Of a DNA stretch of 64,000 bases, positions 8,725 through 19,019 are shown piece by piece; position 1 is the first letter of the stretch, and each line of letters starts with the position of its first letter. The stretch spans positions 1,116,001-1,180,000 of the forward strand of contig CP152408.1 of assembly GCA_038961845.1 (NCBI GenBank), given 5' to 3'. Position numbers and translations under genes: made by a program. The stretch comes from Xylophilus sp. GW821-FHT01B05. Its GTDB lineage: Bacteria; Pseudomonadota; Gammaproteobacteria; Burkholderiales; Burkholderiaceae_C. The notes below the pieces were generated by a model, which saw only the letters and a list, made by a program, of their open reading frames with translations, was not told where the DNA came from and searched no databases.

Positions 8725-9438
8725 TCACTCCCCTAGATAAGCGGCCCGAACCTTCGGGTCGGCCAGCAGGTCCTGCGCGGCACCGCTGGCGCTGATCTCT
8801 CCTGAGTCCATGACGTAGCCGCGATCGGCCAGCGCCAACGCCCGGCTGGCGTTCTGCTCCACCAGCAGCACCGTGGTGCCCTGGCTGTGGATGTCCGAGA
8901 TCACCTCGAAGATCTTGTCCACCATCAGCGGCGCCAGCCCCATGGACGGCTCGTCGAGCAGCAGCACCTTGGGGCGCGCCATCAGCGCCCGGCCCATGGC
9001 CAGCATCTGCTGTTCGCCGCCGCTCATCGTTCCGGCGAGCTGGTCGCGGCGCTCTTTCAGGCGCGGGAACAGCGCGAAGATGCGGTCGATGTCCGCCGCG
9101 ATGCCTGCGTCGCGGCGCGTGAACGCGCCCATCTGCAGGTTCTCGAAGATGGTCATGCGCGTGAAGGTGCCGCGGCCCTCGGGCACCATCACCAGGCCTT
9201 GCTGCACCAGGTCCCAGGTGCCGCTGCCGTTGATGGAGCGGCCGAACAGCTCGATCGAGCCGCCAGTCATCGGCTGCAGCCCGGTCAGGGCCTTGAGCGT
9301 GGTGGTCTTGCCGGCGCCGTTGGCACCGATCAGGCTGACGAGTTCGCCTTCGCGCACCTCGAAGGAAATGCCCTTGACGGCACGGATGCCGCCGTAGGCG
9401 ACTTGCAGGTCTTTGACCTTGAGCAGGATGTCGGCCAT
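8725..9438 (-). CDS. livF: Branched-chain amino acid ABC transporter ATP-binding protein LivF
   Basis: A 237-residue ATPase. Walker A is GANGAGKT (about residues 37-44), the ABC signature is MSGGEQQM, Walker B is KVLLLDEPS, and the H-loop lies in VLLVEQNA. The short LivF architecture and the RGTFTRMTIFENL segment distinguish it from LivG. The ATG at 9438 (MADILLKV) is preferred over the longer open frame, whose N-terminal residues are low-complexity and overlap livG. It powers uptake of Leu/Ile/Val or related amides with LivG, LivH and LivM. Confidence 0.94.
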   Translation of the reverse strand: MADILLKVKDLQVAYGGIRAVKGISFEVREGELVSLIGANGAGKTTTLKALTGLQPMTGGSIELFGRSINGSGTWDLVQQGLVMVPEGRGTFTRMTIFENLQMGAFTRRDAGIAADIDRIFALFPRLKERRDQLAGTMSGGEQQMLAMGRALMARPKVLLLDEPSMGLAPLMVDKIFEVISDIHSQGTTVLLVEQNASRALALADRGYVMDSGEISASGAAQDLLADPKVRAAYLGE

Positions 9439-9446
9439 GTGTGTCC

Positions 9447-10241
9447 TCAATGCACTTTGTGACCGGCGCCCAGGTAGGCCTCGATCACCTTGTCGTTTCT
9501 CTGCACCTCGGCGGGCGTGCCCTCGGCGATCTGCTTGCCGTAGTCGAGCACGGTCACGCGGTCGCACAGGCCCATGACCAGCTTCACGTCGTGCTCGATC
9601 AGCAGGATGGTGCGGCCGTCGGCGCGGATGCGCTCGATCAGGCCGCGCAGCACCACCTTCTCGGTGGAGTTCATGCCGGCGGCGGGCTCGTCGAGCGCGA
9701 TCAGCTTGGGATCGGTGGCCAGCGCGCGTGCGATCTCCAGCCGGCGCTGGTCGCCGTAGCTCAGCGTGCGTGCGCGGTGCTCGGCGTAGTGCGCGATGCC
9801 CACGTAGTCGAGCAGGTCGTGCGCGCGCTGGGTGATGGCGGCTTCCTCGGCGCGGAAGCTGCGGCCGCGGAACAGCGCGCCGATGAGGCCGGAGCCAGTG
9901 CGCACATGGCGCCCGACCATCACGTTCTCCAGCGCGGTCATGTCGCCGAACAGTCGGATGTTCTGGAAGGTGCGGGCAATGCCGGCGCGCGCCACCTCGT
10001 GCACGGCCGAGGGCTTGTAGGCCTTGCCGCAGAGGTCAAAGCGCCCGGCGTCCGGCACGTACAGGCCGGTAAGTACGTTGAAGAAGGTGGTCTTGCCGGC
10101 GCCATTGGGGCCGATCAGCCCGTAGACCTGGCCGGACTGGATGGCGATGCCCACATCGGACAGCGCCTGCAGGCCGCCGAAGCGCTTGCTGACGCCAGAG
10201 ACCTGGAGCACGGGTGCTGCTGCTGTTGCGACGGCGCTCAT
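9447..10241 (-). CDS. livG: Branched-chain amino acid ABC transporter ATP-binding protein LivG
   Basis: A 264-residue ATPase with Walker A GPNGAGKT (about residues 42-49), an ABC signature LSYGDQRR, Walker B KLIALDEPAAGMN and the LivG-specific GIARTFQNIRLF segment. Its ATG overlaps the livM stop (ATGA at 10238-10241), indicating coupled translation. The gap to livF is 8 bp. Together these show a contiguous livHMGF unit read on the minus strand. Confidence 0.94.
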   Translation of the reverse strand: MSAVATAAAPVLQVSGVSKRFGGLQALSDVGIAIQSGQVYGLIGPNGAGKTTFFNVLTGLYVPDAGRFDLCGKAYKPSAVHEVARAGIARTFQNIRLFGDMTALENVMVGRHVRTGSGLIGALFRGRSFRAEEAAITQRAHDLLDYVGIAHYAEHRARTLSYGDQRRLEIARALATDPKLIALDEPAAGMNSTEKVVLRGLIERIRADGRTILLIEHDVKLVMGLCDRVTVLDYGKQIAEGTPAEVQRNDKVIEAYLGAGHKVH

Positions 10242-11392
10242 CGTGCCACCTCGCCCAGGCTGGCCACTGCGCGCGTGCGGAACAGGGTGAAGCCGCGTTT
10301 TGGCGCGTGCTGCGGCTGGGGGCCTGCCTTGCCATGCTCGGGCGTGGGCCACAGGCCGCGCGGGCGCACCAGCATGATGACGATCATGGCCAGTGCGATC
10401 ATGAGCTGGCGCAGGATGGCGGCGTCGAGCCGGCCGTCCGTCATGGCCTGCAGCGGGCCGGCGACGTAGCGCAGCACCTCGGGCAGGCCGGCGAGCAGCA
10501 GCGCACCCAGCACCACGCCCGGCAGGTGACCCAGGCCGCCCAGCACCACCATGGCGACGATCATCACGGACTCGGTCAGGCTGAAGGACTCGGGCGAGAC
10601 GAAGCCTTGGAAGGAGGCGAACATGGCGCCGGACACGCCGCCAAAAGAGGCGCCCATGGCAAAGGCCAGCAGCTTCATGTTGCGGGTGTTGACACCCATG
10701 GCTTTGGCGGCGATCTCGTCCTCGCGGATCGCCATCCAGGCGCGGCCGATGCGCGAGGACTGCAGGCGGTAGCAGACGACGATGCCCAGCAGCACCAGCG
10801 CCAGGAACAGCCAATAGTGCAGCGTGACCTGGTGGATCTGCAGGCCCAGGGCCTGCAAGGGCTTGCCAAGGCTCACGCCGGCGATCTGGATCGGGTCGAT
10901 GCGGTCAATGCCGCGCGGGCCGTTGGTGATGTTGACCGGGTATTCCAGGTTGTTCATGAACACCCGGATGATTTCGCCAAAGCCCAGCGTCACGATGGCC
11001 AGGTAGTCGCCACGCAGCTTGAGCACCGGCAGGCCCAGCAGAATGCCGGCCATGCCCGCGACCAGTGCCGCCAGCGGCACCAGCAGCCACACCGGTGTGT
11101 GCAGACCATTCGGGAAGAGGGCGGCAATCGTCTCGAAGTTCTCGCTCAGGTGCGGCGAACTCAGCAGCGCATAGAGGTAGGCGCCCACGGCGTAGAAGGC
11201 GACAAAGCCCAGGTCGAGCAGGCCGGCATAGCCAACCACGATGTTCAGGCCCAGCGCCAGCAGCACGTACAGCAGCGCCAGCGCCATGATGCGCACCCAG
11301 CCCGCACCAAAGGGCTGCACCGCCAGCGGCAGAATGACCAGGGCCGCGACGAGCACCCAGGCGAAGTATTTGTGGTGAAACAGTTTTTCCAT
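10238..11392 (-). CDS. livM: Branched-chain amino acid ABC transporter permease LivM
   Basis: A 384-residue inner-membrane permease. Multiple hydrophobic helices start at WVLVAALVILPLAV, and the permease signature region lies around SSRIGRAWMAIREDEIAAKAMG near residues 245-266. This is where the EAA-like loop contacts the ATPases. A polar tail of about 30 residues follows the last helix. The start ATG at 11392 gives MEKLFHHKY; upstream in-frame sequence is unconserved. It lies 10 bp after livH. Confidence 0.93.
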   Translation of the reverse strand: MEKLFHHKYFAWVLVAALVILPLAVQPFGAGWVRIMALALLYVLLALGLNIVVGYAGLLDLGFVAFYAVGAYLYALLSSPHLSENFETIAALFPNGLHTPVWLLVPLAALVAGMAGILLGLPVLKLRGDYLAIVTLGFGEIIRVFMNNLEYPVNITNGPRGIDRIDPIQIAGVSLGKPLQALGLQIHQVTLHYWLFLALVLLGIVVCYRLQSSRIGRAWMAIREDEIAAKAMGVNTRNMKLLAFAMGASFGGVSGAMFASFQGFVSPESFSLTESVMIVAMVVLGGLGHLPGVVLGALLLAGLPEVLRYVAGPLQAMTDGRLDAAILRQLMIALAMIVIMLVRPRGLWPTPEHGKAGPQPQHAPKRGFTLFRTRAVASLGEVAR

Positions 11393-11402
11393 GGCGGGCC
11401 CT

Positions 11403-12326
11403 TCAGGCGCGATCGGCCACGCGCTCGCCCAGCAGGCCCGAGGGGCGCAGCGTGAGCACGGCAATCAGCGTGACGAAGGCAAAGATGTCGACGTAGTGGC
11501 TGCCCAGCAGGCCGCCGGTCAGGTCGCCGAGGTAGCCGGCACCGATCGACTCGATCAACCCCAGCAGCATGCCGCCCACCATGGCGCCGGCCAGGTTGCC
11601 GATGCCGCCCAGCACGGCGGCGGTAAAGGCCTTGAGCCCGGGCAGGAAGCCCATCGAGTGCTGCACCGTGCCGTAGTTGGCGGCCCACATCACGCCGGCC
11701 ACGGCGGCCAGTGCGGCGCCGAGCATGAAGGTGATGGAGATCACCCGGTCAGGCTGCACCCCCATCAGCGCTGCGTTGCGCGGGTTCTCTGCCGTGGCGC
11801 GCATGGCGCGGCCCATGCGCGTGCCATGCACCAGCCACAGCAGGGCTGCCAGCAGGGACCAGGTGGCCACCAGGATCACGATCTGCGTGACGCTGATGAC
11901 CGGGCCGCCCAGGTCTATCGGCGTGGCGGACAGCAGTTGGGGATAGGGCTTGGGGCTGGGCTTCCAGATGATCATGGCCAGCGTCTGCAGCAGCAGCGAC
12001 ATGCCCATGGCCGTGATCAGTGTGGCGAGCTTGGGCGCCTTGCGCAGCGGGCGGTAGGCGATCTTCTCGATGGTCAGGTTGAGCAACATGCAGATGACGA
12101 TGGACGCCATCATCGACAGCAGCAGCAGCGACCAGGTCGGCAGGCCGGCATCACTGAGTATGGATACGGCCGACCAGCTCACCAGGGCGCCGACCATGAG
12201 CACCTCTCCATGCGCGAAATTGATCAGGCCCACGATGCCGTAGACCATCGTGTAGCCCAGTGCGACCAGGGCATACATGCTGCCCAGAACCAGGCCGTTG
12301 ATGAGTTGCTGAATGAAGGTTTCCAT
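11403..12326 (-). CDS. livH: Branched-chain amino acid ABC transporter permease LivH
   Basis: A 307-residue inner-membrane permease, the first gene of the minus-strand liv unit. It begins METFIQQLINGLVLGSMYALVALG, typical of LivH, with the GLINFAHGE motif at about residues 33-41 and further helices to the C-terminal LRPSGLLG. The ATG at 12326 matches the family's usual start; the longer open frame upstream runs into the divergent dctB region and is not supported. The promoter for livHMGF should lie in the 244-bp gap to dctB. Confidence 0.94.
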   Translation of the reverse strand: METFIQQLINGLVLGSMYALVALGYTMVYGIVGLINFAHGEVLMVGALVSWSAVSILSDAGLPTWSLLLLSMMASIVICMLLNLTIEKIAYRPLRKAPKLATLITAMGMSLLLQTLAMIIWKPSPKPYPQLLSATPIDLGGPVISVTQIVILVATWSLLAALLWLVHGTRMGRAMRATAENPRNAALMGVQPDRVISITFMLGAALAAVAGVMWAANYGTVQHSMGFLPGLKAFTAAVLGGIGNLAGAMVGGMLLGLIESIGAGYLGDLTGGLLGSHYVDIFAFVTLIAVLTLRPSGLLGERVADRA

Positions 12327-12570
12327 CGAGTAAGGGCGCGTGTTGCCGCCCGCGGCGCATTGAGATGAGGATGCATTTCGCAATAGCCGTGCCACACCCT
12401 TCCCGCCGCATGGCGGCCCCGGTGAAAGTCCTGGTTTCAGAGGGAGAGGCGGTTCTTGGGTGGCGGCGACCAGGCGGCGGGTGGGGCGGGAATCCGCACT
12501 TCCGCTTGGTGCTGCGTGTGGATATCCGCCCACGACAGCCGGGGCGCTTGTTGGCACACTAGGCACTGTC
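12327..12570. other. Divergent intergenic region livH / dctB
   Basis: These 244 bp must hold promoters for both the liv genes and the sensor kinase. I see no convincing repeat, riboswitch or sigma54 -24/-12 element. A TGGCAC at about 12552 lacks a correctly spaced GC partner. Confidence 0.5.
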
Positions 12571-14413
12571 ATGATCCAGGCCTTTTCCCGCTTCAGCCCC
12601 GACCGCATCCTTGACCGGATCACCCCCGCATTCCTTGCCTTTGTCGCCCTGGGCCTTGCCTTTCTCGGCATGACGATGGGCTACCAATGGGGGATGCGCA
12701 ATGGCATAGGGCAACTGGCCTTTCGTGCCGACGAGCGCCTTGAGCTGTATGCGGCGGCCCTGGAGTCGGAGATGTCGCGCTACGCCTACCTGCCCAGCCT
12801 GGTGGCCGTCGGCGCCGACAGCATTGCCCTGCTCGATGCGCCTGGAGACGCGCTGCTGCGCCAGCGCGCCAGCCGGGCGCTGGCGCGCACCAACGCGCGG
12901 GCGGGCTCCAGCCTCGTGCTGATCCTGGGGCCGGGCGGCGAGGTGCTGGCCAGCAGCGATCCCCAGATGCCCCTGGGCAAAAAGCCACCCGGTCCGCTGA
13001 CGGATACGGCGACCATGGCGAGCGACGAGCCTGTCGATTTCTTCGGGTCCAACCCTTCCAACGGGTCGACCGATCACTACTTCATCCACCCGGTGCGCCG
13101 CGGGGGAAGCACCATCGGGCGCGTCGTGGTGAAGACCAGCCTGGCGCCCCTCGAAGCCACCTGGATCGACCTGAGCCTGCGCACGCAGAGCGAGAAGCTG
13201 CTGGTGGTGGACGAGAACGGCGTCATCATCATGTCCTCGGTCGCCGGCTGGAAGTACCGCATCTACCGCGCCGCCCAGCACATCGCGCCCGAGGCCACGG
13301 CGCGCTACCCGGCGTATCCGCTGCTACCGCTGAACGTGGCAATGGAGGCGTCGCCGGAGCCCGGGACCTTGCTGGTGCGCATTGGCGAGCACCAGGGCAC
13401 GCGCTACCCGCAGCAGCTTGCGCAGGAGCGGGCCGTGAACCCGCTGATGGTGCGCCTGGTGGTGCTGTCGGACCCGTCGGAAGTCTTGCGCGGGGCGCAG
13501 CGCGCGGCCTGGGGCGGCGCGGCCGGCGGCGCCTTCATCGGCATGCTGGCGCTCTACGTACTGCAGCGCCGCAACACGGTGCGTGCGCTGTTCCACGCCA
13601 AGAGCGAGCTGCAGCAGGCGCACGACCAACTGGAGCGGCGCGTGAGCGCGCGCACGCAGCGGCTGCGCCGCGCCAACGACGAGCTGCGGCGGCAGATCGC
13701 GCAGCGGCAGCAGGCCGAGGACGAGCTGATCCAGGCCGGCAAGATGGCGGCGCTGGGGCTGATGTCGGCCAGCATCTCGCACGAGATCAACCAGCCGCTG
13801 ACGGTGCTGCGGGCGCTGTCGCGCAACACCATCCGCATGCTCAGCGACCAAGAGAACCCGGCCGTGGTGCAGAACCTGCGCACCATCGACGAGATGTCTG
13901 AACGCATGGGCCGCATCGTCACCCAGCTCAAGACCTTTGCGCGCCGCGCCAGCATTGCCAGCGAGCCGGCCGACCTGGCCCTGTCGGTGCGCAATGTGCT
14001 GCTGATGCTGGACCACCGCATTCGCGCTGAGCAGGTGGAGGTGGTCGTCGACATCTCGCCAGCCACCCTGGTGCGCGCCGACGCCACGCGCCTGGAGCAG
14101 GTGCTGCTCAACCTTGCGACCAATGCCATAGACGCCATGACGCACCGGCCCTTGCGCAGCCTGGTCATCCGCGCCGTGCGCGCGGAGAAGTCGGTGCGCG
14201 TGTGCGTGGAGGACACCGGCGAGGGCATGGACGACGAGCGCATGCAGCGTTTGTTCGAGCCCTTCTTCACCACCAAGCCGGCGGGGCAGGGCCTGGGCCT
14301 GGGCCTGGTCATTTCCTCTAAGATCCTGCAGGAGATCGGGGGCACGCTGCGCGCCCTGCGCACCGACTACGGCATGCGTTTCGAATTTGACCTGGAGTTT
14401 GTAGAGGCCCCCC

Positions 14414-14421
<8 letters not shown>
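12571..14421 (+). CDS. dctB: Sensor histidine kinase, DctB-like (C4-dicarboxylate type)
   Basis: A 616-residue membrane sensor kinase. TM1 is near residues 14-36. A large periplasmic region to about 300, resembling the double-PAS DctB sensor, is followed by TM2, a coiled-coil linker (HDQLERRVSARTQRL) and the kinase core. The H-box SISHEINQPL lies near residue 410, then the N-box, the G1 box DTGEGM, the F-box LFEPFFTTKPAG and the G2 box GLGLGLVIS. The ATG at 12571 gives a short cytoplasmic N-terminus. The gene overlaps the response regulator by 8 bp. The ligand is assigned only by family; amino-acid sensing (AauS-like) is an alternative given the nearby binding protein. Confidence 0.85.
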
Positions 14422-15748
<1,327 letters not shown>

Positions 15749-15765
15749 GCGGGGCATAGCAGCGC

Positions 15766-15937
15766 CGCCGGGCGGCGCGCACCAAAGGCCGCGGAGCAGG
15801 CCATGCGCAAACATCCGCGGATCTGGCTCTGCCAGTCCGCTGGATGTGTCCCCGGAAGGGGGTTGGCGAAGACGCGAAGCGCGTAGCCTGGGGGTGAGTC
15901 ACAGCCACCCGAAGCGCGTAGCCTGGGGGTGAGTCAC
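15766..15937 (-). repeat. Dispersed GC-rich repeat, family 2, copy A, with an internal tandem duplication
   Basis: On the minus strand it carries the family landmarks: CACCCCCAGGCT, GCGCTTCGCGTCTTCGCC, AACCCCCTT, then ATCCAGCGG and GCATGGCCTGCTCCGCGG. Copies occur at 22364-22497 and 59226-59352 in plus orientation. Here the outer end (about 28 bp containing GCGTAGCCTGGGGGTGAGTCA) is present twice, at 15875-15902 and 15910-15937. The second copy includes the stop codon of the binding-protein gene. It lies between convergent genes. Confidence 0.8.
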
Positions 15938-16938
15938 CGATACGCTTGTGCCTCGCTGGCGTCGGAAGGCTGGCGGATGACGCGCTGCAGTTGCTCGCTC
16001 ATCGGCATCTTCAGGTTGACGCCCCGGGGCGGGATCGGCGACTGGAACCAGCGCTGGTAGATCTGCTGGATCTCGCCGCTGCGGAACAGGCCCACGATGG
16101 TGTCGTCCACCAGGCGCTTGAACACCGGGTCGCCATGCGGCAGGCCGATGGCGTAGGGCTCGGTCGTGAGGGCGACGTCCGAGATGCCGTATTCGTCGGC
16201 GTCCGGTGCGGTGGAGAGCACGCTGCGCAGCAGCACGTCATCCATCGCGAAGGCCAGGGCGCGGTTGGCGCGCACCATGTCCAGTGACTTGTAGTCGTCC
16301 AGGCCGGCGAGGATCTTCATGTCCAGGCGGCGCGCCTGGTTGAGCGCGGTGAGGTACTGGATGCTGGTGGTGGACAGCGTGGACACCACCGGTTGGTCGC
16401 GCAGCTCGTCGATGGTGCGGATGCCCGCCGATTTGCGCGACAACAGCCTGCTGGCCGTGACGAAGGTCGTGACCGAGAAGCCGACGATCTTCGCGCGCTC
16501 CTCGGTGTTGGTGGTGACGCCGCATTCGAGGTCAATGGAGCCATCGGCCAGCATGGGCATGCGCGTGGCGGAGCTCACCACCACGCGCCGCACTTCCAGT
16601 TCGGGCATGTTGAGCGTCTTGCGCGTGGCCTCGACGATGCGCTCGCAGATGTCGACCGAGTAGCCGACCGGCCGGCGCGTGGCATCAAGATAGGCGAAGG
16701 GCGGCGATTCGGTGCGGTAGCCGAAGGTGATGACCCCGGTATCGGCGATCTTGCGCAGCGTGGGGGAATCGGTCGGAGCGGCGATTGCGGCTGCGGCATG
16801 CAGCGCGGTGGCTGCGAGGCAGGCAAGCGCCATGCGTTTCAGCGGCGCGGCAAGCCGCAATGTGCGCCGCGCGCGCGCGAAGCTCTGCCGCACAGTTGTC
16901 TGCGCGCCATGGCGTTCGATCGCTGCATTTGCACGCAT
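15934..16938 (-). CDS. Periplasmic amino-acid binding protein (SBP family 3), paralogue of the one at 3857
   Basis: A 334-residue solute-binding protein. With the ATG at 16938 (upstream GAAGAGG) there is a long basic N-terminal leader before a hydrophobic signal core MALACLAATALHAAAAIAA; a start within that leader is possible. The mature part has GVITFGYRTESPPFAY, VDICERIVEATR, DLECGVTTNTEERAKIVGFS and the C-terminal IYQRWFQSPIPPRG, all shared with the 3857 gene. There is no permease or ATPase beside it. The convergent DctB/DctD genes suggest it may belong to a sensed amino-acid uptake system, but this is only positional. Confidence 0.87.
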   Translation of the reverse strand: MRANAAIERHGAQTTVRQSFARARRTLRLAAPLKRMALACLAATALHAAAAIAAPTDSPTLRKIADTGVITFGYRTESPPFAYLDATRRPVGYSVDICERIVEATRKTLNMPELEVRRVVVSSATRMPMLADGSIDLECGVTTNTEERAKIVGFSVTTFVTASRLLSRKSAGIRTIDELRDQPVVSTLSTTSIQYLTALNQARRLDMKILAGLDDYKSLDMVRANRALAFAMDDVLLRSVLSTAPDADEYGISDVALTTEPYAIGLPHGDPVFKRLVDDTIVGLFRSGEIQQIYQRWFQSPIPPRGVNLKMPMSEQLQRVIRQPSDASEAQAYR

Positions 16939-16981
16939 ATAGTTCAAATCCTCTTCCGGTCGCCAATGTACCGGAGCCCTC

Positions 16982-16998
16982 ATGCAAGAAGTATGCAA
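16982..16998. promoter_or_regulatory. ATGCAA direct repeats upstream of the binding-protein gene
   Basis: Two ATGCAA hexamers start 11 bp apart, one helical turn, in the divergent gap between the binding protein and the YchJ-like gene. This could be an activator site or a chance match; no regulator is identified. Confidence 0.25.
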
Positions 16999-17045
16999 CC
17001 CATTTTCATGACAAATCCCGGCCCACGGCAGCGTGGAAGCACCGC

Positions 17046-17450
17046 TTGACAGCGCCAGACTGTCCCTGCGGGCGGCGCAGCGCACGGGGCGCGGCCATGG
17101 CATTCAGCGCCTGCTGCGGCCGCTTTCTGGAAGGTGCTGACGCGGTCCCCGCGCCCGACGCCGAAGCCCTCATGCGCTCGCGCTACAGCGCCTTCGTGCG
17201 CGAGCGCGCCGATTATCTGCTGGCGAGCTGGCACGCCAGCACCCGGCCGGTGGCGCTGGACTTTGACCCGGGCGTGCGCTGGCTGGGGCTGGAAGTGCGC
17301 GCCCACCGCATCATCGATGCCGATCATGCCGAAGTCGAGTTTGTCGCCCGCCAGCGTGACGCCGGCGGGCGCGCGCACCGGCTGCATGAGCTCAGCCGCT
17401 TTGTGCGCGAGGGCGGGCGCTGGTTCTACGTCGATGGTGACCTGCGCTAA
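17046..17450 (+). CDS. YchJ/UPF0225-like protein (SEC-C-related N-terminus)
   Basis: A 134-residue protein of the UPF0225 (YchJ) family: an N-terminal cysteine cluster (CPCG at about residues 6-9, then ACCGRF) like the SEC-C zinc motif, followed by the conserved EALMRSRYSAFVRERADYLLASWHAST block and an NTF2-like fold. Function is not established. The TTG at 17046 is chosen because it keeps the CPCG motif and has GGAAG seven bases upstream; the ATG at 17097 would delete the first cysteine pair. It is divergent from the binding protein and 35 bp before the HAD gene. Confidence 0.72.
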   Translation: MTAPDCPCGRRSARGAAMAFSACCGRFLEGADAVPAPDAEALMRSRYSAFVRERADYLLASWHASTRPVALDFDPGVRWLGLEVRAHRIIDADHAEVEFVARQRDAGGRAHRLHELSRFVREGGRWFYVDGDLR

Positions 17451-17485
17451 GCTGAATCCAATTACAACCCCTGAAGAAAGCATCC

Positions 17486-18154
17486 ATGCCCTTGTTCGAG
17501 GCCGTACTGTTTGACTGCGACGGCGTGCTCGTCGACTCCGAGCCGCTCACCAACCGCGTGCTGCGCGACATGCTGGCCGCACGTGGCTGGGACATGTCGC
17601 AGGAGGAATGCATGCGCACCTTCGTTGGCAAGGCGGTAAAGGACGAGGCAGCGCGGATCGAGCAGCACACCGGCCAGCCGGTCACCACGGCGTGGCTGCA
17701 GGACTTCTGGGCGCAACGCAACCTGGTGCTGGAGCGCGAATTGGAGCCGATCCCCGGGGCGCCCGCGGCCGTGCGGGCGATCCATGCGGCCTACGACGGG
17801 CGCATTGCCTGCGCCTCTGGCGCGGACCGGCGCAAGGTCGTGCTGCAGTTGGAGAAGGTCGGCATCTTCGACTGCTTCGACGGCCGCATCTTCAGCGGCC
17901 ACGAGATGCCGCGCAGCAAGCCGGCCCCCGACGTTTACCTGGCGGCGGCTGCGGCGCTGGGCGCCAACCCGGCGCGCTGCGCGGTGGTGGAAGACACGGT
18001 CACCGGCGCCACCGCTGGCCTGGCCGCCGGTGCCACCGTGTTCGGCTACTGCCCGGGCGGCCCCAGCCACAGCAGCGCACACGAGATGCGCGCGCTGGGC
18101 GTGCAGGTACTGTTCCATGACATGGACGAGCTGCCCGCGCTGTTGGCGGATTAG
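17486..18154 (+). CDS. HAD-family phosphatase (CbbY/Gph/beta-phosphoglucomutase-like)
   Basis: A 222-residue haloacid-dehalogenase hydrolase. Motif I is FDCDGVLVDSE (nucleophile Asp10, acid/base Asp12), motif II is in CASGAD, motif III Lys is in MPRSKPAPD and motif IV is VVEDTVTGATAG. The alpha-helical cap lies between motifs I and II. The closest class is subfamily IA, which includes phosphoglycolate phosphatase and beta-phosphoglucomutase; the substrate cannot be fixed. The start of the next gene overlaps its 3' end. Confidence 0.9.
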   Translation: MPLFEAVLFDCDGVLVDSEPLTNRVLRDMLAARGWDMSQEECMRTFVGKAVKDEAARIEQHTGQPVTTAWLQDFWAQRNLVLERELEPIPGAPAAVRAIHAAYDGRIACASGADRRKVVLQLEKVGIFDCFDGRIFSGHEMPRSKPAPDVYLAAAAALGANPARCAVVEDTVTGATAGLAAGATVFGYCPGGPSHSSAHEMRALGVQVLFHDMDELPALLAD

Positions 18155-18917
18155 CCGCACCGCAGGCCTGCTGGCCGTGGCCCTGGCGGCCTGGCCGGCC
18201 ATGGCGCTGGCCGAGCGCGCGGGCGATACCGCCGCCGTGCCGCCGCCTGCGGGCGAACTGCCTGCCGAGCCCTTCAAGCTCACCACCGGGCTCTACCGCT
18301 CGACCGGCGGCGGCCAGCCGGCAAGCACCGGGCTGGACCTGAACCTGCGCTACACCGGTGCCGTTGGCGACCTGTGGCTGGGCTGGTTTCGCGCGCCCTC
18401 GGATGCGGTGTCGCAGGCCCGTGGCGGCTGGGACCGCACGTTCACGCTGGGCCCGGTGCGGGTACAGCCCTCGTTGCAATGGGCCTCTGGCGGCTTTGTG
18501 GGCGGCAGCCTCAACCTGGAGACCGGCGACAGCTGGTACGTGGGAACAGGCCTGGGCCGCACCAATCTGCGCGACTACGTCAACCTCAACTTCGACCCGA
18601 ACGACGCCTGGATGCTGTCGGCCGGCTACCGCTGGAGCGACGCCCGCTATGCCGGCATGCAGGTGGTGCGCGACAACCGCCTGCACCCCGACCAGCAGCA
18701 TGTGCACTTCGTGCTGCGGCTGCCGGTGAATGGCGGCCATGCCGTGTTCCTGGATCTGCTCGACAAGCGCGGCACGGTCGACAGCGGCTATATCCACCGC
18801 ACCGGCGCCAGCCTGACCTACAGCTGGCCCAAACTCTTCCTGCGCCTGGCCTATGACCCGAAGGTGAACTTCACGCCGCAAAACCAGTGGCGGGTGTCGG
18901 CCGGGACACGGTTCTGA
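18117..18917 (+). CDS. Putative outer-membrane beta-barrel protein
   Basis: A 266-residue protein I do not assign to a named family with certainty. Residues 1-32 form a plausible signal peptide (AGLLAVALAAWPAMALAE). The rest is rich in alternating aromatic/hydrophobic strands (TGLYRSTG, LDLNLRYTG, LWLGWFRAP, WMLSAGYRW, LFLRLAYDP) and ends in phenylalanine (VSAGTRF), the usual mark of a BamA-inserted barrel. The ATG at 18117 overlaps the HAD gene by 38 bp in another frame; no later in-frame ATG preserves the signal peptide. Confidence 0.65.
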   Translation: MTWTSCPRCWRISRTAGLLAVALAAWPAMALAERAGDTAAVPPPAGELPAEPFKLTTGLYRSTGGGQPASTGLDLNLRYTGAVGDLWLGWFRAPSDAVSQARGGWDRTFTLGPVRVQPSLQWASGGFVGGSLNLETGDSWYVGTGLGRTNLRDYVNLNFDPNDAWMLSAGYRWSDARYAGMQVVRDNRLHPDQQHVHFVLRLPVNGGHAVFLDLLDKRGTVDSGYIHRTGASLTYSWPKLFLRLAYDPKVNFTPQNQWRVSAGTRF

Positions 18918-18936
18918 GCGCTGTTTCTTCTCCGCA

Positions 18937-19010
18937 GAAAATTTGAGAGAAAAGTGCCTTTAGCCCAGGTGTGGCCTGGGAATATAGCTATATATTTAAT
19001 AGCTATACTT
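18937..19010 (+). repeat. Dispersed repeat, family 1, copy 2
   Basis: Contains GAAAATTTGA, AAAAGTGCCT, TAGCCCAGGT..GCCTGGG and TATAGCTAT followed by TTAATAGCTAT. It fills the gap between the convergent outer-membrane protein and acyltransferase-like genes, ending about 10 bp before the latter's stop codon. The inverted AGCCCAGG/CCTGGG core could act as a weak bidirectional terminator. Confidence 0.8.
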
Positions 19011-19019
19011 CCGGGCGCG

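Noticed and set aside
12552..12566. Sigma54-like TGGCAC before dctB
   Set aside because: No correctly spaced TTGC partner; the following GCAC is offset by two bases.
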